From: Actinophytocola gossypii
GTDB taxonomy: Bacteria > Actinomycetota > Actinomycetes > Mycobacteriales > Pseudonocardiaceae
Assembly (NCBI RefSeq): GCF_025165815.1
Contig: NZ_JAFFZE010000028.1
Coordinates: 32,946-96,945, forward strand
Length of the DNA stretch: 64,000 nucleotides
Direction of reading: 5' to 3'
Of this stretch, positions 24,542 to 33,240 are shown in pieces. Within the stretch, counting starts at the first letter, position 1. Each line of letters starts with the position of its first letter. The notes under the pieces are model-generated. The model saw nothing but the letters and a program-made list of their open reading frames with translations, ran no database searches and was not told the DNA's origin. Position numbers and translations under genes: made by a program.

Positions 24542-25855
24542 ATGAGTGCTGGAGCAAGGGTGCGCACCGTTGCCCTCCTTGCCGTCGCGGCGGTCGCCCT
24601 CGCCGGGTGCGGTGGCGACGACGGCGGTGACGGTGGCGGCGGTGGAGGCGGCGGTGGTGCGGCGCCCGCTCTGGAGGGTCGCGGTCCGATCACGTTCGCG
24701 ACCGGCAAGGACACCTCGGGCAACATGCAGAAGCTCGTCGACGAGTGGAACGCCGACCACCCGGACGAGAAGGTGACGATCACCGAGCTGCCGGAGTCCG
24801 CCGACGACCAGCGCAACCAGATGATCCAGAACGCGCAGGTCGAGTCCGACGCCTACACCGTGCTCAACCTCGACGTCATCTGGACCGCCGAGTTCGCGGC
24901 GAACCGGTGGATCGTCGAGCTGCCCCAGGAGGAGTTCGAGCTCGACCAGTTCCTCGAGCCGGCCGTCGAGACCGGGATGTACCGCGACCGGATGTACGCC
25001 ATGCCGGTGTACTCCGACGGCGGCCTGCTGTACTACCGCCAGGACCTGCTGGAGAAGGCGGGCGTCGAGCCCCCGGAGACCTGGGCCGACATGCTCGCCG
25101 CGTGCGAGGCGGTGCAGAAGCTCCCCGAGGGCAAGAACATGGGCTGCTACTCGGGCCAGTTCGACAAGTACGAAGGCCTCACGGTCAACTTCTCCGAGGC
25201 CGTGCAGTCCGCGGGCGGGCACGTCGTCGACGAGAGCGGCAAGCCGACGGTCGACTCCCAGGAGGCCAAGGACGGCCTGAACTTCCTGGTCGACGCGCAC
25301 AAGAACGGCCAGATCCCGCAGGCCGCCATCACCTACAAGGAGGAGGAGAGCCGCCGCGCGTTCCAGGACGGCCAGCTGGTCTTCCTCCGCAACTGGCCGT
25401 ACGTGTACGCGCTGGCCGGCGCCACCGACGGCTCCTCCAAGGTGGCCGGCAAGTTCGGCGTGGCCCCGCTGCCCGGCAAGGACGGCCCCGGCGTGTCCAC
25501 CCTGGGCGGGCACAACTTCGCGATCTCCTCGTTCGCGCCGAACAAGGCCACCGCGCTGGACTTCATCAAGTTCTTCGCCTCCGAGGAGGCCCAGCGCTCC
25601 AACCTGCTCGCCACCTCGCAGGCGCCGACGCGCCAGGCCCTGTACGAGGAGCAGGAGCTGGTCGACCAGTTCCCGTACCTGCCGACGCTGCTCGCGTCGA
25701 TCGAGAACGCCGAGCCGCGGCCGAGGGTCGTGCGCTACGGCGACGTGACGGCCGCCATCCAGGAGGCCGCGTACGGCGCCATCACCGGTGAGACGACCAC
25801 CGACGACGCGCTCGCGACCCTGCAGACCGAGCTCGAAGAGCTGACGGCGGAGTAA
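24542..25855 (+). CDS. Sugar ABC transporter substrate-binding lipoprotein
   Basis: 437 residues from the ATG behind AGGAG; a TTG at 24524 is also in frame but less likely. Signal and lipobox are VAAVALAGC, with the lipidated Cys followed by a long Gly/Asp linker. The mature part is a family 1 binding protein (TITELPESADDQRNQMI, YSDGGLLYYRQDLLEKAG, LVFLRNWPYVYALAG). It is closest by eye to trehalose/maltose-type binders such as LpqY/ThuE. Delivers sugar to the two permeases encoded next. Confidence 0.9.
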   Translation: MSAGARVRTVALLAVAAVALAGCGGDDGGDGGGGGGGGGAAPALEGRGPITFATGKDTSGNMQKLVDEWNADHPDEKVTITELPESADDQRNQMIQNAQVESDAYTVLNLDVIWTAEFAANRWIVELPQEEFELDQFLEPAVETGMYRDRMYAMPVYSDGGLLYYRQDLLEKAGVEPPETWADMLAACEAVQKLPEGKNMGCYSGQFDKYEGLTVNFSEAVQSAGGHVVDESGKPTVDSQEAKDGLNFLVDAHKNGQIPQAAITYKEEESRRAFQDGQLVFLRNWPYVYALAGATDGSSKVAGKFGVAPLPGKDGPGVSTLGGHNFAISSFAPNKATALDFIKFFASEEAQRSNLLATSQAPTRQALYEEQELVDQFPYLPTLLASIENAEPRPRVVRYGDVTAAIQEAAYGAITGETTTDDALATLQTELEELTAE

Positions 25856-25905
25856 GGGGCGAGCACGACCGGGCCGGGCGCGTGCGTCCGGCCTGGTCCG
25901 CCCCT
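25855..25905 (+). terminator. Intercistronic hairpin between binding protein and permease
   Basis: An extended hairpin. AGGGGCG and ACCGGGCCGG on the left pair with CCGGCCTGGT and CGCCCCT on the right, around a 10-base loop with a small internal bulge. It starts at the last base of the binding-protein stop. It has no T tract and lies inside the operon. It probably protects the upstream message and lowers permease expression, as with malE-malF. Confidence 0.7.
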
Positions 25906-25922
25906 GGGACAACGGAGTTCTC

Positions 25923-26903
25923 GTGACCGCGCCCACACTTCCGCCCGCAGTCGGCGGCAACGCGACCAGCAGTCCGCAGCGGCACGGCAGGCTCGCCGCC
26001 GCGCTGCTCTCGCCCACGTTCATCGTGCTGGCCCTGATCATCCTGTACCCGCTGATCTCCGCGCTGCGCGAGTCGATGTACCGAAGAGAGGACGGACTCG
26101 ACGAGAGCGGCTTCGTCGTCGAGGGTGACCGCTTCGTCGGCATCGACAACTACACGGAGATGTTCACCGGCGACGCCGCCGGCCGGTTCTGGAACGCCTT
26201 CTTCAACACCACCTTCTTCACCGTGGTCGGTGTCGGCATCGCCACGGTGATCGGCATCGCGATGGCGCTGGTGATGCACCACGCCCTGCGCGGCCGCGGC
26301 TTCGTCCGGGCCAGCATCCTGGTGCCCTGGGCGGTGCCGACCGCGATGTCCGCCATCCTCTGGCAGTGGATCTTCCAGGCGGACGGGATCGCCAACGAGA
26401 TCCTCAACACCCAGATCCTGTGGACCACCGAGGGCTTCCAGGCGAAGCTCGCGGTGCTGATCGCCGACACCTGGAAGACCGCGCCGTTCGTCGGCCTGCT
26501 GGTGCTCGCCGGCCTGCAGGTCATCCCGAACGACGTCTACGAGGCGGCCAAGGTCGACGGCGCCACCGGCTGGCGCCAGTTCTGGCGCATCACGCTGCCG
26601 CTGGTGCGGCCAGCGCTGCTGGTGGCGGTGCTGTTCCGGGTGATGGACGTGCTGCGGATCTTCGACCTGCCCTACGTGCTGATCGGATCGCGCAAGGAGT
26701 CGGTGGAGACGCTGTCCATGCTGGCCTTCGAGGAGGCGAACCAGGTCAGATACGGGCCAGCCGCCGCCTACGCGACGGTGTTGTTCCTCTACGTAGCGAT
26801 CATCGCGTACACGTTCGTCAAGCTGCTCGGCGCGGACCTGATCGGTGAGGCGAGGGTGCGGAGCAAGGAGACGAAGCGCCGGAAGGAGGCGGTGCCGGCA
26901 TGA
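25923..26903 (+). CDS. Sugar ABC transporter permease, SugA/MalF type
   Basis: 326 residues; GTG start with GGAG upstream. Six hydrophobic segments begin with LLSPTFIVLALIILYPLISAL. The EAA loop is EAAKVDGATGWRQFWRITLP near residue 205, which docks to the ATPase. A periplasmic loop with FVGIDNYTEMF is typical of the MalF-like subunit. Overlaps the next gene by four bases (ATGA). Confidence 0.92.
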   Translation: MTAPTLPPAVGGNATSSPQRHGRLAAALLSPTFIVLALIILYPLISALRESMYRREDGLDESGFVVEGDRFVGIDNYTEMFTGDAAGRFWNAFFNTTFFTVVGVGIATVIGIAMALVMHHALRGRGFVRASILVPWAVPTAMSAILWQWIFQADGIANEILNTQILWTTEGFQAKLAVLIADTWKTAPFVGLLVLAGLQVIPNDVYEAAKVDGATGWRQFWRITLPLVRPALLVAVLFRVMDVLRIFDLPYVLIGSRKESVETLSMLAFEEANQVRYGPAAAYATVLFLYVAIIAYTFVKLLGADLIGEARVRSKETKRRKEAVPA

Positions 26904-27739
26904 GCAGGACGGGAACCCCGCGCGGGCGGCGGTGGCTGCTGCAGCTCGGCATCGTGATCATCGTCGTCTACTGCCTGGCGCCGTTCTACTGGATGGTCGT
27001 CTCGGCGTTCCGCAGGCCCAACGAGCAGGGCGAGAACAGCTGGCTGCCCAGCACGTGGTCGCTGGAGAACTTCGAGGCCGTGTTCGGGCCGGACGTCGGG
27101 TTCGGGCGGTCGCTGCTGAACAGCCTCGTCGTGGCCGGCACCACCACCGTGCTGACGCTGATCGTCGGCACGTTCGCCGCGTACACGCTGGCCAGGTTGA
27201 ACTTCCGGTTCAAGAACGCGGCGGCCGGGATCATCATCGCCACCTCGATGTTCCCCGGCATCTCGCTGATCGTGCCGCTGCTGAAGCTGTTCACCGAGAT
27301 CGGCTGGATCAACACCTACCAGGCGATGGTCCTGCCCAGCCTCTCGTTCGCGCTGCCGCTGGCGGTGTGGACGCTCGCCACCTTCTTCCGGCAGATGCCC
27401 AAGGAGCTGGAGGAGGCCGCGATGGTGGACGGGCTGACCAGGGGCCAGGCCTTCCGGCGGGTGATCCTGCCGCTGGCCGCGCCGGGCATGTTCACCACCG
27501 CGATCATCACGTTCATCGCGGCGTGGAACGAGTTCATCATCGCCCTGTCCATGGTGAACGACGAGAAGATGCAGACCGCCACCGTGGCGATCTCCCGGTT
27601 CACCGGCATCACCGGCTTCGACAGCCCGTTCGGCACGAAGATGGCCGCCGGGGTGATCGTGACCGTGCCGCTGGTGATCGTGGTGCTGATCTTCCAGCGC
27701 CGGATCATCGCCGGGCTCACCGCGGGCGGGGTCAAGTAG
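26900..27739 (+). CDS. Sugar ABC transporter permease, SugB/MalG type
   Basis: 279 residues. Six membrane segments; the EAA motif is EEAAMVDGLTRGQAFRRVILP near residue 185. LIVPLLKLFTEIGWINTYQAM and the ending FQRRIIAGLTAGGVK are standard for the MalG subunit. No ATPase gene lies in the operon, so it probably uses a shared MsiK-like ATPase encoded elsewhere, as known in Streptomyces. Stop and next start share one base. Confidence 0.92.
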   Translation: MSRTGTPRGRRWLLQLGIVIIVVYCLAPFYWMVVSAFRRPNEQGENSWLPSTWSLENFEAVFGPDVGFGRSLLNSLVVAGTTTVLTLIVGTFAAYTLARLNFRFKNAAAGIIIATSMFPGISLIVPLLKLFTEIGWINTYQAMVLPSLSFALPLAVWTLATFFRQMPKELEEAAMVDGLTRGQAFRRVILPLAAPGMFTTAIITFIAAWNEFIIALSMVNDEKMQTATVAISRFTGITGFDSPFGTKMAAGVIVTVPLVIVVLIFQRRIIAGLTAGGVK

Positions 27740-30312
27740 TGCGCCGGGCCGCTGTGCTGGTTGCTGTGCTCGTGGCGGTGCTCGCCGCCGCCACGAGCAC
27801 GCTCACCGCGCCGGTGGTCGCCGAGCCGGCCGGGCCGGACCGGGTACGGGCGGCGGAGCTGTCGGAGACCAGCCGGCTGGGTGACCGGCGAGCGCTGGTC
27901 ACCGGCGAGCGCACGATCGCCATGGGCGACGCGAACGGGCTCTACCCGGCCACCGGCTGGCACGTCCGCGGCGAGATGGGCGGGCTGTGGACGCCGCCGG
28001 TGAAGCTGCTCGACGGGATCTGGTTCGCCGTCGACGGCCGGTGGCTCGGCGCCGACCGCCCGGCCGACCGGTACACCGCCGGCTGGGGCTACCACCGGTT
28101 CGACTACGGCGAGGCCGGCGGCGTGCGGGTCGACCGGGTCGACTTCGCCCCGGACGACGCGCGGGCCACGGTCATCGGCCTGACCCTGCGCGCGGACACC
28201 CGCCGCACCGTCCGGCTGGCCATGGACGCGCACTCCGAGCTGATGCCGGCCTACCCGTGGGGGTGGACCACGCCCGGCGCCGCCGAGGTCAACCTGCCGG
28301 ACACCGGTTCCTACGCCGACGGCCGGCTCACGTTCCGCGAGCGCGGCACCTCGCCCGGAACCGGCGCGCACGACTACGCCGCGGTGGTCGGCTCCTCCGC
28401 GCGCCCGGTCGGGCACGCGCTCGGCGACGACCACCGGGGACCGCAGGACCCGGCCGTGGTCTGCCCGGCCGACGGCGACGCCCCGCCGCGCTGCGACGAC
28501 TCGGTGTTCGGCCGCGGCACCGGCGGCCGGCTGGACTTCGCGATCCCGGTGCGCCCGGGGCGGGCCACCACCGTGTGGTTCACCGTCGCCGGCTCCGACC
28601 AGGGGCTTGCCGAGGCACGCGCGGAGTACGCCAGGGCGTCCCGGCACCCCGCCGAGGCGCTGGCCGCCAAGGTCGCCGACCGGCTCCGGGTCGCGCGCAA
28701 CACCGTCGTCGACCTGCCGGGCGACCGGCTGCTCCAGCGCAGTGTCGCGTGGAGCAAGCAGAACCTCGCCGACTCGGTGCAGCGCGCGCACGACCTGGAG
28801 CTGCGCGACACCGACGAGGGCGGCGCCTATCCGCCGGCCGCCGGCACGCTGGAGTCGGCGACCTGGTTCGGCGCCGGGTTCCCCGACTACCCGTGGCTGT
28901 TCGGCACGGACGGGGAGTACACCGCGTTCGCCGCCGTGGCGGCCGGCCAGTTCGAGCCGATCAAGGCGCACCTGCGGGCGCTGCGCGACGTGTCCGAGGT
29001 CGTCAACGACGGCAGCGGCAAGGTGGTGCACGAAGTGGTGTCCACAGGTGACGTCTACTTCGGAGCGAACGACGACCAGGGCAACACCGACGAGACGGTG
29101 AAGTTCCCGAGCGCTGTCGCCCTGGTGTGGCGGTGGACCGGCGACGACCGCTTCCGCGACGACCTGTACGACTTCGCGGTCCGGAACCTGCGCTACGTCG
29201 ACGAGCACCTCGACGCCGACGGCGACGGCTGGCCGGAGGGGCTCGGCAACGTCGAGCGGCCGGGCATGGGCGAGGAGAAGCTGGACAGCGCCGCGTACTT
29301 CGTGCGCGGCCTGCTCGACCTCGCGGACCTGGCCGCCAGCAAGGGCGACACCGCCACGGCGAACTGGGCGTCCGACCGCGCCGCCGGTCTGTTGGCGCGG
29401 TTCGAGGACACCTGGTGGGCCGGTGGCGACGCGGACGCCTACGCGGAGTCCATCGACGACCCGGAAGACCCGGCCAACGACAACCGCCCGGTGTTCCAGC
29501 GGCACTGGACCGGTGTGGCGCCGATGGAGATCGAGCTGCCCGACGGCGCCCCGCTGGCCTCGACCGCGCACGGCGCGACGGCGTTGGCGCGGCGGGAGCA
29601 GGACTGCTACACGGGCGAGTTCGGCCTGTACCACACCGGCTCGGGCCCGACCTCCGCGCCGGAGGGCAACCCGGGCCCGTCGTGCGACACCGTGGTGTCG
29701 ACCGTGCCCGGCGAGCGCTCGACGTACTCGCTGAACACCGCGGTGATGGCCGTGGCCGAGGGCAACTTCGGCCGCCTGGCGCAGCAGCGGCACTACACCA
29801 GGGGCAACGCCCGGATCCAGCTCGACCCGTCGGTGTGGGAGACCCCGGGCGCGATGCCCGAGGTGGCGCCGTCGCCGGACTTCGTGGCGAACATCGACCG
29901 GCCGTTCCACGACCGCTCGATGTCGTTGCAGGCGTGGGGCGCGTACGGCGTGCTGTGGCCGGTGGTGCACCAGCACCTCGGCGTCGCGCCCGACCTCGGC
30001 AACGGGCGGCTGTCGGTGGTCCCGCACCTGGCGGAGGACCGGGAGCGGATCGCCGGCCGGCACATCCGCGTCGGCCGGGGCACCGTCGACGTGTCGGTCC
30101 GCCGCACCGGTGCCGGCCTCGCGGTGTCCACCGACCTGCACCGCGTGCGGGCCGACCTCACCGTCGGCGCCGTCCTTCCCGCCGGGACCCGGCCGGCCGA
30201 GGTGAGGTACAACGGTCGAGTGATCGCCTACCGGACGGTCGGGACGACCCGCGGGGTCGAGGTCCGGGCCGACGTGCGCGGCGACGGGACCTTGGAGGTG
30301 ACGTTCGATTAG
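27739..30312 (+). CDS. Secreted (alpha/alpha)6-barrel glycoside hydrolase, glycogen-debranching-like
   Basis: 857 residues; GTG start sharing its G with the permease stop. Signal peptide is MRRAAVLVAVLVAVLAA. The N-terminal beta domain (about 30-330) reads like an amylo-glucosidase cap, followed by an (alpha/alpha)6 catalytic domain. Motifs are PDYPWLFGTDGEYTAFAA, DDQGNTDETVKFPSA, DGDGWPEGLGNVERPG and FGLYHTGSGPT. The acids in TDGE and PEG are catalytic candidates. Together with the transporter this suggests extracellular release of glucose-type oligosaccharides, then uptake. The exact GH family needs an HMM search. Confidence 0.75.
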   Translation: MRRAAVLVAVLVAVLAAATSTLTAPVVAEPAGPDRVRAAELSETSRLGDRRALVTGERTIAMGDANGLYPATGWHVRGEMGGLWTPPVKLLDGIWFAVDGRWLGADRPADRYTAGWGYHRFDYGEAGGVRVDRVDFAPDDARATVIGLTLRADTRRTVRLAMDAHSELMPAYPWGWTTPGAAEVNLPDTGSYADGRLTFRERGTSPGTGAHDYAAVVGSSARPVGHALGDDHRGPQDPAVVCPADGDAPPRCDDSVFGRGTGGRLDFAIPVRPGRATTVWFTVAGSDQGLAEARAEYARASRHPAEALAAKVADRLRVARNTVVDLPGDRLLQRSVAWSKQNLADSVQRAHDLELRDTDEGGAYPPAAGTLESATWFGAGFPDYPWLFGTDGEYTAFAAVAAGQFEPIKAHLRALRDVSEVVNDGSGKVVHEVVSTGDVYFGANDDQGNTDETVKFPSAVALVWRWTGDDRFRDDLYDFAVRNLRYVDEHLDADGDGWPEGLGNVERPGMGEEKLDSAAYFVRGLLDLADLAASKGDTATANWASDRAAGLLARFEDTWWAGGDADAYAESIDDPEDPANDNRPVFQRHWTGVAPMEIELPDGAPLASTAHGATALARREQDCYTGEFGLYHTGSGPTSAPEGNPGPSCDTVVSTVPGERSTYSLNTAVMAVAEGNFGRLAQQRHYTRGNARIQLDPSVWETPGAMPEVAPSPDFVANIDRPFHDRSMSLQAWGAYGVLWPVVHQHLGVAPDLGNGRLSVVPHLAEDRERIAGRHIRVGRGTVDVSVRRTGAGLAVSTDLHRVRADLTVGAVLPAGTRPAEVRYNGRVIAYRTVGTTRGVEVRADVRGDGTLEVTFD

Positions 30313-31390
30313 GCGGAGCGCGGTTCTCGTGTTCGCCGGTGTGCTGCTGGCCGGCTGTTCCTCGTCGTCGGACTGGGGCAGGCAGGTGTTCGCGGGCGCC
30401 GGACCCGACGTGGCGTCCCTGAAGGTGACCGGCACCGAACCGGTGCGGTCCGAGGGGCCGAGCAGGTTGTCCCCGGACGGCACGCGGGTGCTCCGGATGA
30501 CCGAGCCCTGCGTCACCGCTGTCGACGGCACCGGTGAGCGGTGTGTGGAGCGGGACGGTGTCTCGGTGGACCTGCCGAGGGCGTGGTGGTCGCCGGACAG
30601 CACGAAGATCGTGTTCACCAACGACTACTGGCGCAGGTTCGACGAGCCGGACGTCTGGGTGTTCGACGTGGTCGGCGGGGAGCTGACCAACCTGACCGAC
30701 GACGGGGTGGACGACTACAAGATCGGCGACCCGGACCGGGCCGCGCGGATCGACCTGCTGCCGTCGTGGTCCCCGGACGGCTCGGCGGTGCGCTTCGCCC
30801 GGGGCGTTCCGGAGCGTGAGTCGGTGGAGCTGGTGTCGGTCGGCGCGGACGGCGGTGAGGTGTCCACGGTCCGCGAGATCGACTGCGGCCCGCATGACCT
30901 CGTCGCGCTCGCGTGGTCCGCGGACCGGGTGGCGTGGACGTGCGGGATGGACGAACCCGAGGTGTGGCTCGCCGGCCTGGACGGCGGCGATCCCGAGCGG
31001 GTGCTGCCCGGCGCCGAGGACGAGGACCGGATGTCCCTGTCGTTCTCGCCGGACGGCGAGTGGCTGCTGGTGGACTCGATCACCCCGTACTCCCAGCGGG
31101 AGGCGCCCGACCGGGGCCTGGCCACCGCGGTGCCGACCGGCGGCGGCGATCCGGTGCCGGTGGCCGACGGGGCGGTGGCGTACCCGGCCTGGTCGCCGGG
31201 CGGGCACGCCCTCGCCTACGTGGAACCGCCCGGCACGGTCACCGTGGTGGCCGAACCGGGCGGGGAACCGAAGGAGCTGCACACCGCGGACCTCGTCCTC
31301 GCTCCCGACGCGATGCGCCTCGGCTGGGTCTACGGTTCGCTCCTGGTGCACGTGGACGGCGAGCCGACCCTGCTCCGGCTGTCCGGCTAG
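30308..31390 (+). CDS. PD40/TolB-like beta-propeller lipoprotein (probable ATT start)
   Basis: 360 residues if translation starts at the ATT at 30308. That start lies seven bases after a strong GGAGGTGA and gives a complete lipoprotein signal, RRSAVLVFAGVLLAGC. The GTG at 30329 would leave only a truncated signal without basic residues. The mature part has propeller blades with WSPDSTKIVFTND, WSPDGSAVRFARG, FSPDGEWLLVDS and WSPGGHALAYVE. It would sit on the outer face of the membrane, perhaps binding sugar or protein. The stop codon overlaps that of the convergent exporter gene. Confidence 0.75.
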   Translation: MRRSAVLVFAGVLLAGCSSSSDWGRQVFAGAGPDVASLKVTGTEPVRSEGPSRLSPDGTRVLRMTEPCVTAVDGTGERCVERDGVSVDLPRAWWSPDSTKIVFTNDYWRRFDEPDVWVFDVVGGELTNLTDDGVDDYKIGDPDRAARIDLLPSWSPDGSAVRFARGVPERESVELVSVGADGGEVSTVREIDCGPHDLVALAWSADRVAWTCGMDEPEVWLAGLDGGDPERVLPGAEDEDRMSLSFSPDGEWLLVDSITPYSQREAPDRGLATAVPTGGGDPVPVADGAVAYPAWSPGGHALAYVEPPGTVTVVAEPGGEPKELHTADLVLAPDAMRLGWVYGSLLVHVDGEPTLLRLSG

Positions 31391-32163
31391 GAGATCCGGC
31401 GGCGGAACAGGAAGGTCGCGGTGGCGACGGCGGCGACCAGGATGCCGGCGCACCAGGCCGCGGCGAGCCAGGCGCTGTTGCCCATCGGGGTGCCGAGCAG
31501 CAGGGCACGCATCGACTCGATGATCGGGGTCATCGGCTGGTTCTCGGCGAAGCCGTGGATCCAGGTCGGCATCGTCTCCACCGGGACGAAGGCGCTCGAC
31601 GGGTACGGCAGGAACATGACGAAGAACGTGAACCCGTTCGCCGCCTCCGCCGACCGGGTGAGCACGCCGACCGCGGCGGCCACCCAGGAGAACGCGAGCA
31701 CGTACAGGAACAGCACTCCGAACGCGGCCAGGAAGTCCAGCGCTCCCGCCTCCGGCCGGAACCCGATGAGGAACCCGACCGCCAGCACCAGCACGGTGGA
31801 CAGCAGGTTCCGCGCGATCGACGCGACCACGTGTCCGCCGAGCACCGCGCCGGCGCTGATGTCCATCGAGCGGAAGCGGTCCATGATCCCGCCGTTCATG
31901 TCCTGGGTGACCGCCACCGCGGTGAGCGAGGACCCGAACCCGGCGCACAGCACGATCACGCCCGGCACCACGTAGGTGACGTACTCGGTGCCGGTCTGGA
32001 TCGCGCCGCCGAACAGGTACACGAACAGCAGCATCAGCATGATCGGCAGCAGCAGCGCGGTGAACAGCGCGTCCATGTTCCGGATGGACAGCCGGACCGA
32101 CCGGCCGAGCATGACCAGGCTGTCGCCCGGCAGCGAGGCGGGACGCAGGGCGAGGTCAGACAC
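31387..32163 (-). CDS. ABC-2 type transporter permease (DrrB-like)
   Basis: 258 residues. Six hydrophobic segments, with the ABC-2 signature region YVVPGVIVLCAGFGSSLTAVAVTQDMNGGIMDRFRSM. That pattern is typical of daunorubicin-resistance DrrB exporters. It pairs with the ATPase gene upstream, which it overlaps by eight bases. Likely exports a hydrophobic or antibiotic-like compound; the substrate is unknown. Confidence 0.9.
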   Translation of the reverse strand: MSDLALRPASLPGDSLVMLGRSVRLSIRNMDALFTALLLPIMLMLLFVYLFGGAIQTGTEYVTYVVPGVIVLCAGFGSSLTAVAVTQDMNGGIMDRFRSMDISAGAVLGGHVVASIARNLLSTVLVLAVGFLIGFRPEAGALDFLAAFGVLFLYVLAFSWVAAAVGVLTRSAEAANGFTFFVMFLPYPSSAFVPVETMPTWIHGFAENQPMTPIIESMRALLLGTPMGNSAWLAAAWCAGILVAAVATATFLFRRRIS

Positions 32164-33118
32164 CGGCGGTCTCCTTCGTGGTCTCGGTGGTGTGGCCGGT
32201 CAGGGTGAGGAACACGTCGTCGAGGGTGGCGCCGTGCACGGTGAACCGGTGCACCGCCCGGCGGGTCGGGTCGACCTCGTCCAACAGGGCACGCACGTGG
32301 CCCGCCTGCCCGTCGGTGGCGACCGACAGGGTCAGCCGCTCCGGCTCGGACCCGGCGACCCGGCGACCGAGCCGGCGGGCCAGCTCGTCGAACGCCAGCG
32401 CGTCGACCGCGACCAGGTCCAGGCGGTGCCCGGCGACCTGCGCCTTGAGCTGCGCCGCCGTGCCCTCGGCGACGATCCGGCCGCCGTCGACCACGGCGAT
32501 CCGGTCGGCGAGCTTGTCGGCCTCCTCCAGGTACTGGGTGGTGAGGAAGATCGTCACGCCGTCGCGGGTCAGGCCGGTGACCACCTCCCACACCTGCTGC
32601 CGGCTGCGCGGGTCGAGGCCCGTGGTCGGCTCGTCCAGGAAGATCACCTCCGGCCGGGCGATCAGGCTCGCGGCCAGGTCCAGGCGCCTGCGCATGCCCC
32701 CGGAGTACGTGCCGACCCGCCGCGAACCGGCCTCGACCAGGTCGAACCGCTCCAGCAGCTCGTCGGCGCGGGCGGCCGCGCGCCTGCGGGGCAGCCGGCA
32801 CAGCCGGGCCATCATCCGCAGGTTCTCCGCGCCGGTCTGCAGCTCGTCGATCGCGGTGTCCTGGCCGGTCAGGCTGATGCTGCGGCGGACCTGGGACCGC
32901 TCGCGGCGGACGTCGTAGCCGGCGACCCGCGCGGTGCCGGCGTCGGCCGGCAGCAGCGTGGACAGGATGCGGACGGTCGTGGTCTTGCCGGCGCCGTTCG
33001 GGCCGAGCAGCGAGAACACGCTGCCGCGGGCGACGGTGAGGTCGACGCCGCCGAGCACGGACACGTCGCCGTAGGACTTCTCGAGGCCGGTAGCCTCGAT
33101 CGCGGGTTCGTCAGGCAT
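32156..33118 (-). CDS. ABC exporter ATP-binding protein (DrrA-like)
   Basis: 320 residues. Walker A LLGPNGAGKTTT near residue 38, Q-loop SLTGQDTAIDE, signature YSGGMRRRLDLA, Walker B VIFLDEPTTGLDPRSR, H-loop FLTTQYLEEAD. The C-terminal 80 residues (VHRFTVHGATLDDVFLTLTGH) form the DrrA-specific regulatory tail. Divergent from the TetR gene at 33241; the 122-bp gap carries two operator-like palindromes. Confidence 0.93.
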   Translation of the reverse strand: MPDEPAIEATGLEKSYGDVSVLGGVDLTVARGSVFSLLGPNGAGKTTTVRILSTLLPADAGTARVAGYDVRRERSQVRRSISLTGQDTAIDELQTGAENLRMMARLCRLPRRRAAARADELLERFDLVEAGSRRVGTYSGGMRRRLDLAASLIARPEVIFLDEPTTGLDPRSRQQVWEVVTGLTRDGVTIFLTTQYLEEADKLADRIAVVDGGRIVAEGTAAQLKAQVAGHRLDLVAVDALAFDELARRLGRRVAGSEPERLTLSVATDGQAGHVRALLDEVDPTRRAVHRFTVHGATLDDVFLTLTGHTTETTKETAGV

Positions 33119-33149
33119 AGGGGTACCCCCGTTTGTGGTGAACCGGAAC

Positions 33150-33188
33150 TTACTGCGTATGCGGTAAACATTACTGCTTAGGGCGTAA
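33150..33188. promoter_or_regulatory. Twin TetR operators between exporter and regulator genes
   Basis: Two 18-bp elements, TTACTGCGTATGCGGTAA (33150-33167) and TTACTGCTTAGGGCGTAA (33171-33188), start 21 bp apart, about two helical turns. The first is a near-perfect palindrome of the form TTAC-GC-TA-GC-GTAA. Both fall between the divergent exporter and TetR genes, so the regulator probably represses both directions. Confidence 0.75.
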
Positions 33189-33240
33189 ACAGTACATCGG
33201 GGTATTTCCCTGATGCCGGATCAGGGGTGGACTCAGGGTC

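Noticed and set aside
27316..30621. 1101-codon minus-strand frame opposite the secreted glucosidase gene
   Set aside because: Same type of shadow; the plus-strand frame has signal peptide, catalytic motifs and operon overlaps.
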